DNA from: Rhodococcus sp. 14-1411-2a
Lineage (GTDB): Bacteria; Actinomycetota; Actinomycetes; Mycobacteriales; Mycobacteriaceae
Assembly (NCBI RefSeq): GCF_002259485.1
Contig: NZ_NPGA01000009.1
Coordinates: 310,001 to 374,000, forward strand
Direction of reading: 5' to 3'
Length of the DNA stretch: 64,000 nt
Part shown: one piece after another, positions 52,616 through 61,353 of the stretch
Layout of the letters: each line of letters opens with the position of its first letter
Numbering within the stretch: position 1 is the first letter of the stretch
Notes under the pieces: model-generated
What the model was told of the DNA's origin: nothing
The model's input: only the letters and a program-made list of their open reading frames with translations
Databases searched by the model: none
Translations under genes and position numbers: made by a program

Positions 52616-52628
52616 TAGTCGCATCCAC

Positions 52629-52658
52629 GATTGCCCCGCCCGCAAGAGCGGGGCAATC
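52629..52658. terminator. Bidirectional stem-loop between convergent genes
   Basis: Perfect 11-base arms GATTGCCCCGC and GCGGGGCAATC enclose an 8-base loop, between the stops of the mini-E2 gene (52615) and the SRPBCC gene (52665). No T run follows on either side. Confidence 0.6.
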
Positions 52659-52664
52659 GGCGTT

Positions 52665-53096
52665 TCACGCGAGGTACTCCGCGAGTCCGTTCAGGGTGGC
52701 CGTGAGTTTCTTCCTGAACGTGCCCTGCAGCGCCTTGCCCACCACTCCGAACAACAGCGGACTGGTCACCTCCAACTCGAGCGTGACGGCTGATCCGCTG
52801 CCGCGGGCGGCGCAGTTCATCGTCAGCCGAATCATCGATCCGGTGGATCCGGCTCCCACCAGAACCAATCCCTCCGGCGCACGCAGACTTTCGACCTGGA
52901 ACTCGATGGTGTCGGTGATGCTGGCGATCTTGATCTTCTCGACCATCGTCGACCCGACCTCGAGGTCCCTCGGGGGCGTCTGCACCCACTCCTCGTGCAA
53001 GGCATGCCACTTCTCGAAGGTGCTGACGTCGGACAGAGTTGACCACACCTCGTCCTGAGGGGCGGAAAGCTCCTGCGTCATGGTGATGTTCAGCAT
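52665..53096 (-). CDS. SRPBCC (START-like) ligand-binding protein
   Basis: The ATG at 53096 follows AAGGAA. The 143-residue product has the polyketide cyclase/START layout: MTQELSAPQDEVWSTLSDVS at the start, WHALHEEWVQ, a run of beta strands and the long C-terminal helix (LQGTFRKKLTATLNGLAEYL) that closes a hydrophobic pocket. These proteins bind or shape hydrophobic compounds. It is divergent from the oxygenase gene, with two TTGAC-N5-GTCAA palindromes between, so it likely belongs to the same regulon. Confidence 0.8.
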   Translation of the reverse strand: MLNITMTQELSAPQDEVWSTLSDVSTFEKWHALHEEWVQTPPRDLEVGSTMVEKIKIASITDTIEFQVESLRAPEGLVLVGAGSTGSMIRLTMNCAARGSGSAVTLELEVTSPLLFGVVGKALQGTFRKKLTATLNGLAEYLA

Positions 53097-53144
53097 CCGA
53101 ATTCCTTCGTTCGACAACGGTGTTCCCACAACTACGCCATACGA

Positions 53145-53159
53145 TTGACCCGAAGTCAA
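53145..53159. promoter_or_regulatory. Candidate TetR operator, site 2
   Basis: TTGACCCGAAGTCAA, a TTGAC-N5-GTCAA inverted repeat. It lies in the divergent gap between the SRPBCC and oxygenase genes, 17 bases centre to centre from site 3. Confidence 0.7.
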
Positions 53160-53161
53160 TA

Positions 53162-53176
53162 TTGACATGAGGTCAA
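53162..53176. promoter_or_regulatory. Candidate TetR operator, site 3
   Basis: TTGACATGAGGTCAA, again TTGAC-N5-GTCAA. The tandem with site 2 could allow two dimers to bind side by side and block both divergent promoters. Confidence 0.7.
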
Positions 53177-53236
53177 CGCAGGCCTACTTTCGTGAGACAC
53201 GCCTCACAGGTACGGGGCCGAACCGAAAGCGACGCC

Positions 53237-54439
53237 ATGACGACGACCGAAGTACCGACCGTTGCGACCGCAACCGATGTGATTGCCAATCTCCGAGCTC
53301 TCGTGCCCGACCTGAAGGCCGGAGCCGCCGAGAACGAGAAGGCACGACGCCTCTCCGAGGGCACCGTCGACGCCCTCCGCCGCGCGGGCGTATTCCGAAT
53401 CGCAGCACCGGCGAAGTTCGGTGGACTCGAAACCGATCTGCGCACCATGCTCGACGTCTCGGCCATCATCGCCGAAGGCGACGCGGGTGCTTCCTGGGTC
53501 ACCACCTTGTCCAACGTGAACAACTGGGCCGCAAACCTTTACAGCGATCAGGCCCAGGCCGAGATCTACGCGAACGGGCCGGACTCCGTCATTGCCGGCG
53601 TCGTCACCCCCGGCGGTACCGCCCGCAAGGTCGAGGGCGGCTACCGTCTCACGGGCACGTGGCCCTACGCCTCGGCCAGCCTGCACTCGGAGTGGTTCAC
53701 CGGCGGAATCATCATCAACGACGAAGACGGCGACATGCTCGACCAGGGAATGGCATTGCTGCCTCGCTCGGACTACCGCGTCGACGACACCTGGTACGTA
53801 GCCGGCATGCGCGCCTCCGGCAGCAACACCGTCGTTGCAGAAGACGTGTTCGTACCCGAACACCGCATGCTCTCGATGATTCCGGCATTCAGTGGTGCCA
53901 ACGTGGCAGAACGTACCGACTCCGCGTTCGCCCGCTCGGCCTTCGGCCCGATGCTCGTCATGGTTCTCGTCGGACCGCAGCTCGGAATGGGCCGTGCCGC
54001 AGTAGAACTCGTCCGAACGAAGGCGTCCCAGAAAGCGTTGGCCTACACGGTGTTCGACCGGCAGGCCGACTCGGTGGCCTTCCAGATGATGCTCGCCGAA
54101 GCCGCACTGAAGGTCGACACCGCGCACCTGCATGCGTACCGCGCGGCGGAGGACGTCATGCGGTGGGCCGAAGCCGGCGAGTACCCGGACCTCCTCTCGC
54201 GCGCTCGCGTCCGCGGCGACGCAGCCGTTGCACTGAAGAGCATCAACGAGGCACTCAACATCCTCGTGGATGCCACCGGAGCCGGAGCCTTCGCCGATGT
54301 CAATGCACTGCAGCGCATTTGGCGTGACTCCAACGTCGGTGCCCGCCACGCCGTCATGCTCCCGCGAGTGTCGATAGAAACCTACGGCAAGGCACTCCTC
54401 GGCTTCGAACTTCATGACCACATCACGCCGATCATCTGA
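53237..54439 (+). CDS. Flavin-dependent monooxygenase of the acyl-CoA dehydrogenase fold (HsaA/DszC-like)
   Basis: The 400-residue protein has the acyl-CoA dehydrogenase fold (RRAGVFRIAAPAKFGGLETD, GGYRLTGTWPYASASLHSEW, YVAGMRASGSNTVVAEDVFV) but no catalytic glutamate in the usual dehydrogenase position that I could place, and its W-P-Y-A-S region is typical of two-component flavin monooxygenases such as HsaA. It would hydroxylate a ring with reduced flavin from a separate reductase, which is not in the window. The ATG at 53237 fits the family start. It lies under tandem TetR sites. Confidence 0.8.
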   Translation: MTTTEVPTVATATDVIANLRALVPDLKAGAAENEKARRLSEGTVDALRRAGVFRIAAPAKFGGLETDLRTMLDVSAIIAEGDAGASWVTTLSNVNNWAANLYSDQAQAEIYANGPDSVIAGVVTPGGTARKVEGGYRLTGTWPYASASLHSEWFTGGIIINDEDGDMLDQGMALLPRSDYRVDDTWYVAGMRASGSNTVVAEDVFVPEHRMLSMIPAFSGANVAERTDSAFARSAFGPMLVMVLVGPQLGMGRAAVELVRTKASQKALAYTVFDRQADSVAFQMMLAEAALKVDTAHLHAYRAAEDVMRWAEAGEYPDLLSRARVRGDAAVALKSINEALNILVDATGAGAFADVNALQRIWRDSNVGARHAVMLPRVSIETYGKALLGFELHDHITPII

Positions 54440-54509
54440 CGAGGACCTAGTCTTGTGTCGAACCGTGGGCAGCAGCCGAGCGGGGAGGCCGAGACAGAGG
54501 GGACTCGAG

Positions 54510-55175
54510 GTGCCGAATCGATCCACCCAGCCGGTTGCCCGGGCCACCCGGGCAAGCGCTCGAGCCGCAGAAACCCGTCAGCGCATGATCGACGCGGCGG
54601 TCGCACTGTTCGCGGAAACCGACTACGACAAAGTGGGCGTGGCGGACATCGTCGAGTCGGCGGATGTGGCCCACGGCTTGCTGTTCCACTACTTCGGCAA
54701 CAAGCGAGGCATCTACCTCGAGTCGATGCGGGCCACTGCCGCGGCGATGTCGCAGGCGTTCGCCGACATTCCCGATTCGACACCCGACGTGCAGATACGG
54801 GCTGCTCTGACCAGCCATCTCGAGTACCTGCGCGTGCACCGCGGTCTGGCGCTCCGAATGGTGTTGGGCGGCAGAGGTGCCGATCCAGAAGCCTGGGAAG
54901 TATTCGAAGATGCTCGCACCGCAGTGCTGGAAGCGTCGGCCACACGGCTCGGACTGGACCCGGAGAACGCCGGCGTCAGGCTGGTCGGACGAAGCATCGT
55001 CGCGGCAATCGATGGTGCAACGGCCCGATGGCTGGAAGAGGACACGCGCATCGACGTCGAGCAGATGGTCGAGTGGCTGGTGCACCTCATCGTTGCGTGC
55101 CTGAGCACCGCGCCGGTTCTCGATCCCACGCTGAACATCGACGGTGCTGTCGCATTGCTCCGAGGATCGGACTAG
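54510..55175 (+). CDS. TetR-family regulator 2 of the catabolic cluster
   Basis: The GTG at 54510 follows GAGGGGA. The 221-residue protein has an Arg/Ala-rich N-terminus, the TetR HTH (VADIVESADVAHGLLFHYF then GNKRG) and a helical C-terminal domain. The recognition helix is nearly the same as that of TetR 1, which fits the shared palindrome. It lies 70 bases after the oxygenase gene and is probably co-transcribed with it. Two related repressors may answer to different intermediates of one pathway. Confidence 0.85.
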   Translation: MPNRSTQPVARATRASARAAETRQRMIDAAVALFAETDYDKVGVADIVESADVAHGLLFHYFGNKRGIYLESMRATAAAMSQAFADIPDSTPDVQIRAALTSHLEYLRVHRGLALRMVLGGRGADPEAWEVFEDARTAVLEASATRLGLDPENAGVRLVGRSIVAAIDGATARWLEEDTRIDVEQMVEWLVHLIVACLSTAPVLDPTLNIDGAVALLRGSD

Positions 55176-55187
55176 ATCGAGGAGGAA

Positions 55188-55943
55188 TCACCCCACCGAG
55201 ACGGTCCTTCGTCCACGGACCCGTATTCCTACCGTGGCAATCGCGACCACCGCTGCGGCGAGAACGGCTGCCCAAGCGACAGCCGTATCGACCACCTCAC
55301 CGGAGAAGCGGCCCTGCGCCAACCATCCCAGTCCCCAGACGATCGCCAACATCGGTGCGACCGCACCACCGGAGAACTGGGCCAGAAAAACCCCGACACC
55401 GGCAGCCACCACGAGCACGATGATCGCCCATACCGTTGCGCCACTCGTCAATCCGAGACTCACCAGCCACGCGGAGACGTTCGCGATCGTCGCCACACAC
55501 ACCCACCCGAGGTAGATGCCCATCGTGCCGTCGGTGATCACCGCGTCGGCCACACCCTCCGGTCGATGCTGCTGCATCAGCACGAACACGCGGACGAGTA
55601 CCAACAGCAAGGCGACGATGACGATCACGCTCAGCCACACCTGGCCGAACTGGATCACGAGAATCCACGCGGGATTGAGCAACATCGACGCGACGATCGG
55701 TGCACGCAACGCGTCGTGCCGTGCGGTGCGGCCGGGTAGGAACTGCCATACGGCGTAGGCGATGAGTCCGGTGTAGATCACCGACCAGATCGAGAACGCC
55801 GGGCCTGCGGGTGCCACCAGCGTGGACGTGGCACTCAGCGCCCCGCCCGCCGCCTCGGCAATCGGCGTTCCGATCCACGCACCGGACCCCAGAAACGACA
55901 CCACGACTGCCACGACCGCACTGACGACGACCACTGTTTTCAT
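55188..55943 (-). CDS. TspO/MBR-like tryptophan-rich membrane protein
   Basis: The ATG at 55943 follows AGGGGAT. The 251-residue product has a signal-like first helix and several more membrane helices; PAFSIWSVIYTGLIAYAVWQ resembles the second TspO helix and LLNPAWILVIQFGQVWLS the next. It is longer than bacterial TspO (about 160), with extra helices at the C-terminus. TspO proteins bind porphyrins and similar ligands. The link to that role is by fold only. It meets the TetR 2 gene tail to tail. Confidence 0.65.
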   Translation of the reverse strand: MKTVVVVSAVVAVVVSFLGSGAWIGTPIAEAAGGALSATSTLVAPAGPAFSIWSVIYTGLIAYAVWQFLPGRTARHDALRAPIVASMLLNPAWILVIQFGQVWLSVIVIVALLLVLVRVFVLMQQHRPEGVADAVITDGTMGIYLGWVCVATIANVSAWLVSLGLTSGATVWAIIVLVVAAGVGVFLAQFSGGAVAPMLAIVWGLGWLAQGRFSGEVVDTAVAWAAVLAAAVVAIATVGIRVRGRRTVSVG

Positions 55944-56100
55944 AGCAGCACTGATCCCCTGAATACGACGGTCGCAAACACCGCTGCCGGGTTGTTTACC
56001 CGAATCGGCCACCATTCACGACCTGGTCGACGACGTCCACCGGACGCCCACTGGCAGTTGAGGCTGCCGATTCCCGCCAGGGTCTGGTAGACACGCGGGA

Positions 56101-57327
56101 GTGAATGCCATCAGTGGACCGAATCGAGCTCGACGCGTCGGAGCCGTTCTTGCGGCGTCCACCTGCGCGCTCGTCGCGTGCAGCTCCACGCCCGAGTCTG
56201 TAACCGCGCCCTCGGTCACGCCCGCCGAGACGACGACCGCACCGGCCCCGCAGTACGACCTCACCGGAGTGCCGGGCACCGTTCTCGATTCCGAGGACTT
56301 CGGCGATCGATCGACAGCGCTCACCGACACCGGAGCCACGCTGTACCGATTCGTCTACGAGTCCACGTCGGGTGTCGACAATTCCCCCACGGCGGTCTCG
56401 GGTGTGGCAGCCGTTCCGGCAGGCACCCCACCCGAGGGCGGTTGGCCGACCGTCGTCTACGGGCACGGCACCACAGGAATTCAGGCCGACTGCGGACCCA
56501 CCCTGTATCCCGATCTACTCGGCTACCAATTCGCTGTGCAGGACTTCACCGAACTCGGATACGTCACCGTGCTTCCCGATTACCAGGGCCTGGGCACCGG
56601 CGGCGGCACCCACCCGTACCTGGAACCGCGCACCTCGGGACACAACATGATCGACGCGGCCCGCGCCGCCCAGAGCGCGCTGCCGGACATGTCCACCCGA
56701 TGGGCCGCTGTCGGGTTGTCACAGGGTGGCCAAGCAGCCTGGGCTGCAAACGAACTCGCCGCCACCTACGGTCAGGGCCTCGACCTGGTGGGATCGGTGT
56801 CGCTGTCGCCGCCGACGGACCTGACGCCCCTGGTGCAGGCGGCAACGGACGGAAACCTCACCAGACCGCAGAAGGAGCTTCTGCCGTACCTGCTCTACGG
56901 CGCACAGCAAGTCGACCCGTCGATCGATCCGATGGACTACAGCGGCAGCGTCGCGGAGGCCAACAACGAGCTGCTGCTCACCTGCTCGGGCGGCGACACG
57001 GACGGCAAGGAGCGCGCCGTCGAGGCAATGGCTCCGGACGAGTTCGCCGCTGATTCAGCGCAATCCGAGCAACAGCTGCTCGACGTAATCGGTCGCTACA
57101 CACTCCCCCAGGTGCGAACCGAGGTCCCGATGTTCGTGGCCTACGGCGCGAAAGACGACATCGTGCTGCCGCAGTGGACCGCCGACGGCGTCGAAAAGGC
57201 GTGCGCTCTGGGTGATCCGATCGTCGCGCAGGAGCAGCCCGAGCAGGGCCACGACGTCAGCGACGAGGCCGCCATGCAGTTCCTGGCTGCCGTGTTCGCA
57301 GGCCAAACCGTGCCCAGCACATGCTGA
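56101..57327 (+). CDS. Secreted lipase-family lipoprotein
   Basis: The GTG at 56101 starts a 408-residue protein with lipobox ALVAC. After a Thr/Pro-rich linker comes an alpha/beta hydrolase of the secretory lipase (LIP) family: VVYGHGTTGIQADCGP, LPDYQGLGTGGGTHPY and the nucleophile in VGLSQGGQAAW. The C-terminal part has AYGAKDDIVLPQ (Asp) and EQGHDVSDE (His). It would cleave lipids or esters at the cell surface. Its stop overlaps the next hydrolase gene by seven bases. Confidence 0.85.
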   Translation: MNAISGPNRARRVGAVLAASTCALVACSSTPESVTAPSVTPAETTTAPAPQYDLTGVPGTVLDSEDFGDRSTALTDTGATLYRFVYESTSGVDNSPTAVSGVAAVPAGTPPEGGWPTVVYGHGTTGIQADCGPTLYPDLLGYQFAVQDFTELGYVTVLPDYQGLGTGGGTHPYLEPRTSGHNMIDAARAAQSALPDMSTRWAAVGLSQGGQAAWAANELAATYGQGLDLVGSVSLSPPTDLTPLVQAATDGNLTRPQKELLPYLLYGAQQVDPSIDPMDYSGSVAEANNELLLTCSGGDTDGKERAVEAMAPDEFAADSAQSEQQLLDVIGRYTLPQVRTEVPMFVAYGAKDDIVLPQWTADGVEKACALGDPIVAQEQPEQGHDVSDEAAMQFLAAVFAGQTVPSTC

Positions 57328-58184
57328 CGAGCGGCTCCGCGACGGAGAGAATCACCGAGTACGCCCATGACGGATTGGTGTTCGACGTCCTCGACCAAGG
57401 CCCGCTCGACGGCCCGATCGTGTTGCTACTGCACGGATTTCCCGAGCGGGCATCGTCGTGGTCCGCAGTGATGGCCGTTCTGAACGAGCACGGATTCCGC
57501 ACTGTCGCACCGGATCAGCGTGGGTACTCACCGCGGGCCCGGCCGAAGCGGCGACGGGACTATCGCATCGGAGCGTTGGTCGGCGATGTCGCCGCCCTGA
57601 TCGAGGTGATCGGTCAACCGGTTCATCTGGTCGGACACGATTGGGGAGCGAACATCGCCTGGGTCGCCGCAGGCCGACACCCTCAACTCGTTGCGTCACT
57701 GACGGCGTTCTCGGTTCCGCACCCCGGCTCGTTCATGACTGCGATGCTCACCTCGAAGCAAATTATGCACTCCTGGTACTTCGCGTTCTTCCAACTGCCG
57801 CTACTGCCCGAGAAATGGATGATGCGTCCCGGCGCACGGGCCGAGAAGTGGTACGAACGAAGCGGAATGACCGAAGACGACCTCGAACGAACGAAGACCG
57901 AGATCGTCGACTACGGCGCACTCCCCTTTGCCGTTACCTGGTACCGCGGACTTCCGTTTTCGAACCCGGGCATCGGCCGTCTACGCATCACCGTGCCGAC
58001 GTCGATGGTCTGGAGTGACGGAGACACCTTCATCGGACGATCCGCCGTCGACAATGCACAGCGCTACGTCGACGCGGCATACACCTTGACCGTATTAGCC
58101 GATGTGTCGCACTGGATTCCAACACAGGCATCGGATGCGGCCGCCGCAGCAGTGTTGCGGTCGATCGCCCTCAGCGGCACGTGA
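57321..58184 (+). CDS. Epoxide hydrolase-like alpha/beta hydrolase
   Basis: A 287-residue protein with LLLHGFPERASSW for the oxyanion hole and an aspartate nucleophile in VGHDWGANIAW, the pattern of epoxide hydrolases and haloalkane dehalogenases. The cap region has WYRGLPFSN, where a ring-opening tyrosine can lie, favouring an epoxide hydrolase. The C-terminal His is in DVSHWIP. The ATG overlaps the lipase stop, so the two enzymes are co-expressed. Confidence 0.83.
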   Translation: MLTSGSATERITEYAHDGLVFDVLDQGPLDGPIVLLLHGFPERASSWSAVMAVLNEHGFRTVAPDQRGYSPRARPKRRRDYRIGALVGDVAALIEVIGQPVHLVGHDWGANIAWVAAGRHPQLVASLTAFSVPHPGSFMTAMLTSKQIMHSWYFAFFQLPLLPEKWMMRPGARAEKWYERSGMTEDDLERTKTEIVDYGALPFAVTWYRGLPFSNPGIGRLRITVPTSMVWSDGDTFIGRSAVDNAQRYVDAAYTLTVLADVSHWIPTQASDAAAAAVLRSIALSGT

Positions 58185-58213
58185 CCGCTCCACAACCGGA
58201 GGCATACTGCACC

Positions 58214-59296
58214 ATGGACACCACCGGCCTTCTCACTGAACTCGTCACCACGAGCACCGTTTCCGGCGACCCCGCACCGCAGCGACTGACCATGAACACG
58301 GTTCTGTCGCTGCTTCGAGCGCGCACTCCGATGCTGACCGTGGAAGGCGACACCGACGGTCCGCACCCGTGGATGCTGATAACCAACGAGGCACCTCCCG
58401 AGACGACGCGGCTGATGTTCGCCTGTCACGTCGACACCGTCCCGCCCGGCGACCTGAAGCACTGGCAGTTCGATCCATTCGTCGCCGACATCGAGGACGG
58501 CGTCCTACGCGGCCGAGGCACCTCGGACATGAAGGCCGGTCTCGTGGCGGCCACGGCCGCAGTGCTCAACGCCATCGACGACGGTGTCCCGGTCGCATTC
58601 CTGCTCACCAGCGACGAGGAGATCGGATCGCTCGGCGCGCAGGCCGCCCGCCATGCCGTCGCCGACTGCAGAGTCGGGGCCGTCGTAGTCCCGGAGGCCA
58701 CAGGAAACCGCGTACACCTCGGCCATCGCGGTGCGCTGTGGGTCGACGTGTTCACCGCAGGTGTTGCCGCACACGGCAGTACACCGCAACGCGGCGAGAG
58801 CGCCATCTTCAAACTCGTCGACGTGTTGGCGCGCGCAAAAGAGGAACTGCCACTCGCCTCGGATACATTCCTGGGCGCGGAAACGTTCAACGTCGGACTG
58901 ATCGACGGCGGTTCGGCCCCCAACATCGTGCCCGACGCGGCCCACGTGGTGATCGACCACCGTACCGTCGGCGATGGCCGGGATCTGCTGGCCTGGTGGA
59001 GGGATCAGCCGGAAGTGGATCGTATCGACGCGCGGATCGACCTCCCCGGGGTACGCACCACGCCGGACAACGACTGGATCTCAGCACTCCCGAATCCCGT
59101 TGCAGCGGAGCCGGTCACCTACTTCACCGATGCTTCCATCCTGGCCGCCGCGGCCCCGTCGGCCCCGATCGTGGTGTGGGGACCGGGCACGCCGGCGCTG
59201 ATGCACGCGGCCGACGAGAGCGTGTCCTTGGCCGAACTCGACGCCGCCGTCGCCGCCTACGGCGCGGTGACGCGAGCCTGGCCTACGGTCGACTGA
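58214..59296 (+). CDS. M20-family metallohydrolase (DapE/ArgE-like)
   Basis: I use the ATG at 58214 after GGAGG; a GTG at 58181 overlapping the previous stop is the alternative. The 360-residue enzyme has CHVDTVPPGD (His and Asp metal ligands), GRGTSDMKAGL, TSDEEIGS (catalytic Glu) and VPEATG, typical of zinc deacylases such as succinyl-diaminopimelate desuccinylase. Between these comes the lid domain with HGSTPQRGESA. The specific amide substrate is unknown. The end overlaps the convergent LacI gene by 40 bases. Confidence 0.85.
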   Translation: MDTTGLLTELVTTSTVSGDPAPQRLTMNTVLSLLRARTPMLTVEGDTDGPHPWMLITNEAPPETTRLMFACHVDTVPPGDLKHWQFDPFVADIEDGVLRGRGTSDMKAGLVAATAAVLNAIDDGVPVAFLLTSDEEIGSLGAQAARHAVADCRVGAVVVPEATGNRVHLGHRGALWVDVFTAGVAAHGSTPQRGESAIFKLVDVLARAKEELPLASDTFLGAETFNVGLIDGGSAPNIVPDAAHVVIDHRTVGDGRDLLAWWRDQPEVDRIDARIDLPGVRTTPDNDWISALPNPVAAEPVTYFTDASILAAAAPSAPIVVWGPGTPALMHAADESVSLAELDAAVAAYGAVTRAWPTVD

Positions 59297-60282
59297 CGCA
59301 CCACCAGTTCAGGTTTGAGCGCGATGTGCGCGGTACCGGTGAGGTCGGTGTTCATCGCCTGATCCAGCAGCCGCGTCGCCTCGGCAGCGATCCGTTCCTG
59401 GGGCTGCCTGATGGTGGTGATCGGCGGATTGCTCAAGGCGGAGAACGGAATGTCGTCGAATCCCGTCACCATGATGTCCGACGGTACGGCGAGCCCCAGC
59501 GCCTGGCAGCTCTGCAGCACTCCCAGCGCGATCAGGTCGTCGGCACACACCACCGCATCCGGACGAGATGCCGAACTGAGCATCGCCCGAGACGATTCGC
59601 GTCCCCAGTCGATCGAGTAGTCGCCCAGCTGGGTCCACTCCTCTCGCGTCTCGATGCCGACGCGGGCGGCGTGCCGAAAGAAGCCGGCCCGGCGCAGCTC
59701 GGTGGAGGAGTTGGTGAGCTCCGAGCTGATGAACGCGGCGCTGCGTGCGCCCTGGGCGGCGAGGTGATCCATCAGAAGTGCTTGCGCCGCATCGTCGTCC
59801 ACGCCCACCCAGTCGGTGTGCGTGTCGAGTGCGAATCGGTCCAGTTGAACGACGGGGATCGCGCGAGCCGAGGCTCGGACGGCGTCGGCGGATCGTTCAC
59901 CATGGCACGGGCTGATGATGATGCCATCGACCTGACGAGAGACCAGGCTTCGCAGACGCTGCGCTTCGACGGCCGGATCCGAGCGCGAATCGCAGAGGAA
60001 CAGTTGCAGTCCACGCTGCGAGAGCACGTGTTCGACGTTGACGACGAGCGACGTGAAGAACGGGTTGGCAATGGACGGAACCACCATGCCGATGGTGTCG
60101 GTGCGATTGCGACGCAGCGAGCTGGCGATGATGTTGCCGGAGTAGCCCAGCTCGTCCGCTGCTCGCCGGATGGCCGCGGCGACCTCCTCCGAGACCGGCC
60201 GAGAACCCGACAGTGCCCGCGACACCGTGGCCGTCGAGACGCCCGCACGTTCGGCGACGTCGCGAATCGTTGCCTTGCGCAT
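59257..60282 (-). CDS. LacI-family regulator
   Basis: The ATG at 60282 follows AGGAGT. The 341-residue protein starts with the LacI HTH (ATIRDVAERAGVSTATVSRA) and hinge helix (ELGYSGNIIASSLRR), then a periplasmic-binding-protein fold (MVVPSIANPFFTSLVVNVEH, VTGFDDIPFSALSNPP). It senses a sugar-like effector. It is divergent from the BtpA/PfkB/ABC operon and two palindromes lie in between, so it is very likely that operon's repressor. Confidence 0.92.
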   Translation of the reverse strand: MRKATIRDVAERAGVSTATVSRALSGSRPVSEEVAAAIRRAADELGYSGNIIASSLRRNRTDTIGMVVPSIANPFFTSLVVNVEHVLSQRGLQLFLCDSRSDPAVEAQRLRSLVSRQVDGIIISPCHGERSADAVRASARAIPVVQLDRFALDTHTDWVGVDDDAAQALLMDHLAAQGARSAAFISSELTNSSTELRRAGFFRHAARVGIETREEWTQLGDYSIDWGRESSRAMLSSASRPDAVVCADDLIALGVLQSCQALGLAVPSDIMVTGFDDIPFSALSNPPITTIRQPQERIAAEATRLLDQAMNTDLTGTAHIALKPELVVRQSTVGQARVTAP

Positions 60283-60360
60283 CCGACTCCTAGTCTTTGG
60301 TGTGGCCTGAGGGTAGCGAACCGTGGACACCGTCCGGTCTGGTTAACACGATAGAGGCAA

Positions 60361-60376
60361 TCGTTTACATAAACGA
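60361..60376. promoter_or_regulatory. LacI-type operator 1
   Basis: TCGTTTACATAAACGA: arms TCGTTTA and TAAACGA match perfectly around CA. It lies upstream of the predicted -35 box of the operon and near the regulator's own promoter. Confidence 0.65.
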
Positions 60377-60388
60377 CTCGAGAATTCC

Positions 60389-60419
60389 TTGACATGAACG
60401 GGTGCTGATCCCCTACGGT
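60389..60419 (+). promoter_or_regulatory. Predicted promoter of the BtpA/PfkB/ABC operon
   Basis: TTGACA at 60389-60394 and TACGGT at 60414-60419, 19 bases apart. Transcription would start near 60426, placing operator 2 just inside the transcript. Confidence 0.45.
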
Positions 60420-60432
60420 GCATATACGCAAG

Positions 60433-60444
60433 GTAATCGATTAC
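60433..60444. promoter_or_regulatory. LacI-type operator 2
   Basis: GTAATCGATTAC is a perfect 12-base palindrome with the central CG step typical of LacI-family operators. It overlaps the start of the predicted transcript. Confidence 0.7.
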
Positions 60445-60483
60445 ATGCCCGACTCGATTGCCCCGATCCCAGGAGCCACCCAC

Positions 60484-61350
60484 GTGAGCACGCCCCCTCC
60501 GGAAGCCAGCCCGACACCGTCGCTGGGAGTATTCCCGTCCAAGCCGTCGGCGCTCGCCGACATCGTCGCCACCACCCCCGCCCTCATCGGGGCCATCCAC
60601 CTCCCCGCGCTCCCGGGAAGCCCGCATTACAAGGGCCAGCCCGTCGCCGAGATCGCCGCCTTCGCAGTCGCCGAGGCACACGCCTACATCGACAACGGCT
60701 TCGACGCGGTCATCGTCGAGAACCATTGGGACATCCCGTTCCTCAAGCCCGGTGAACACGGCTACGAAACCGCGGCGACAATGGGCGTCGTCACCGCCGC
60801 CGTGGTCGCAGAATTCGGCCGAGCCGTCGGCGTCAGCATCCTGTCCAACGCAGGCGAATGCGGCGTGGCCGCAGCGTGGGCCGCAGGCGCGAGCTTCGTC
60901 CGCGTCAACCAGTGGGCCAACGCATACATCGCCAACGAGGGCTTCATCGAGGGCCAGGCTGCCAAGACCACTCGCTTTCGCCATCGCATCGGAGCCACCC
61001 CGGTCAAGATCTTCGCCGACGTGCACGTCAAGCACGGTGCGCACGCCATCGTCGCCGACCGCACCATCGCCGAGCAGACCGAGGACGCCGAGTTCTTCGA
61101 CGCCGACGTCCTCATCGCCACCGGCTCCCGCACCGGTGACGCCGCCTCGGTGGACGAGGTGTCGGTGATCAAGAACAACACCGTGCTCCCGGTCATCATC
61201 GGCTCCGGAATCACCGCGGGCAACGTGGGCGATCTGATGAAGGAGTGCGACGGTGCCATCATCGCCTCCTCGGTCAAGGAGAACGCGCGCTGGTGGGGCC
61301 GGGTGGACGGCGACAAGGTACGCGCCGTCGCCCGCGCAGCAGGCAAGTAG
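60484..61350 (+). CDS. BtpA/SgcQ-family TIM-barrel protein
   Basis: I use the GTG at 60484 because AGGAG ends eight bases before it; earlier in-frame starts (60418, 60445) would run through the operator. The 288-residue protein matches the BtpA family: IGAIHLPALPGSP, GFDAVIVENHWDIPF, VSILSNAGECGVAAAWA, FADVHVKHGAH and IGSGITAGNV. The fold is a TIM barrel like phosphate-sugar enzymes. The activity is not settled; next to a sugar kinase and sugar transporter it likely acts on a phosphorylated sugar. Confidence 0.83.
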   Translation: MSTPPPEASPTPSLGVFPSKPSALADIVATTPALIGAIHLPALPGSPHYKGQPVAEIAAFAVAEAHAYIDNGFDAVIVENHWDIPFLKPGEHGYETAATMGVVTAAVVAEFGRAVGVSILSNAGECGVAAAWAAGASFVRVNQWANAYIANEGFIEGQAAKTTRFRHRIGATPVKIFADVHVKHGAHAIVADRTIAEQTEDAEFFDADVLIATGSRTGDAASVDEVSVIKNNTVLPVIIGSGITAGNVGDLMKECDGAIIASSVKENARWWGRVDGDKVRAVARAAGK

Positions 61351-61353
61351 CGC

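Noticed and set aside
58369..60354. A 661-codon plus-strand frame across the M20 and LacI genes
   Set aside because: Its product is arginine- and glycine-rich low-quality sequence without motifs, while the M20 and LacI frames have clear family signatures.
60418..60483. Earlier starts (60418 or 60445) for the BtpA-family gene
   Set aside because: They overlap the operator and predicted promoter and have no ribosome binding site; the GTG at 60484 has AGGAG at ideal spacing.
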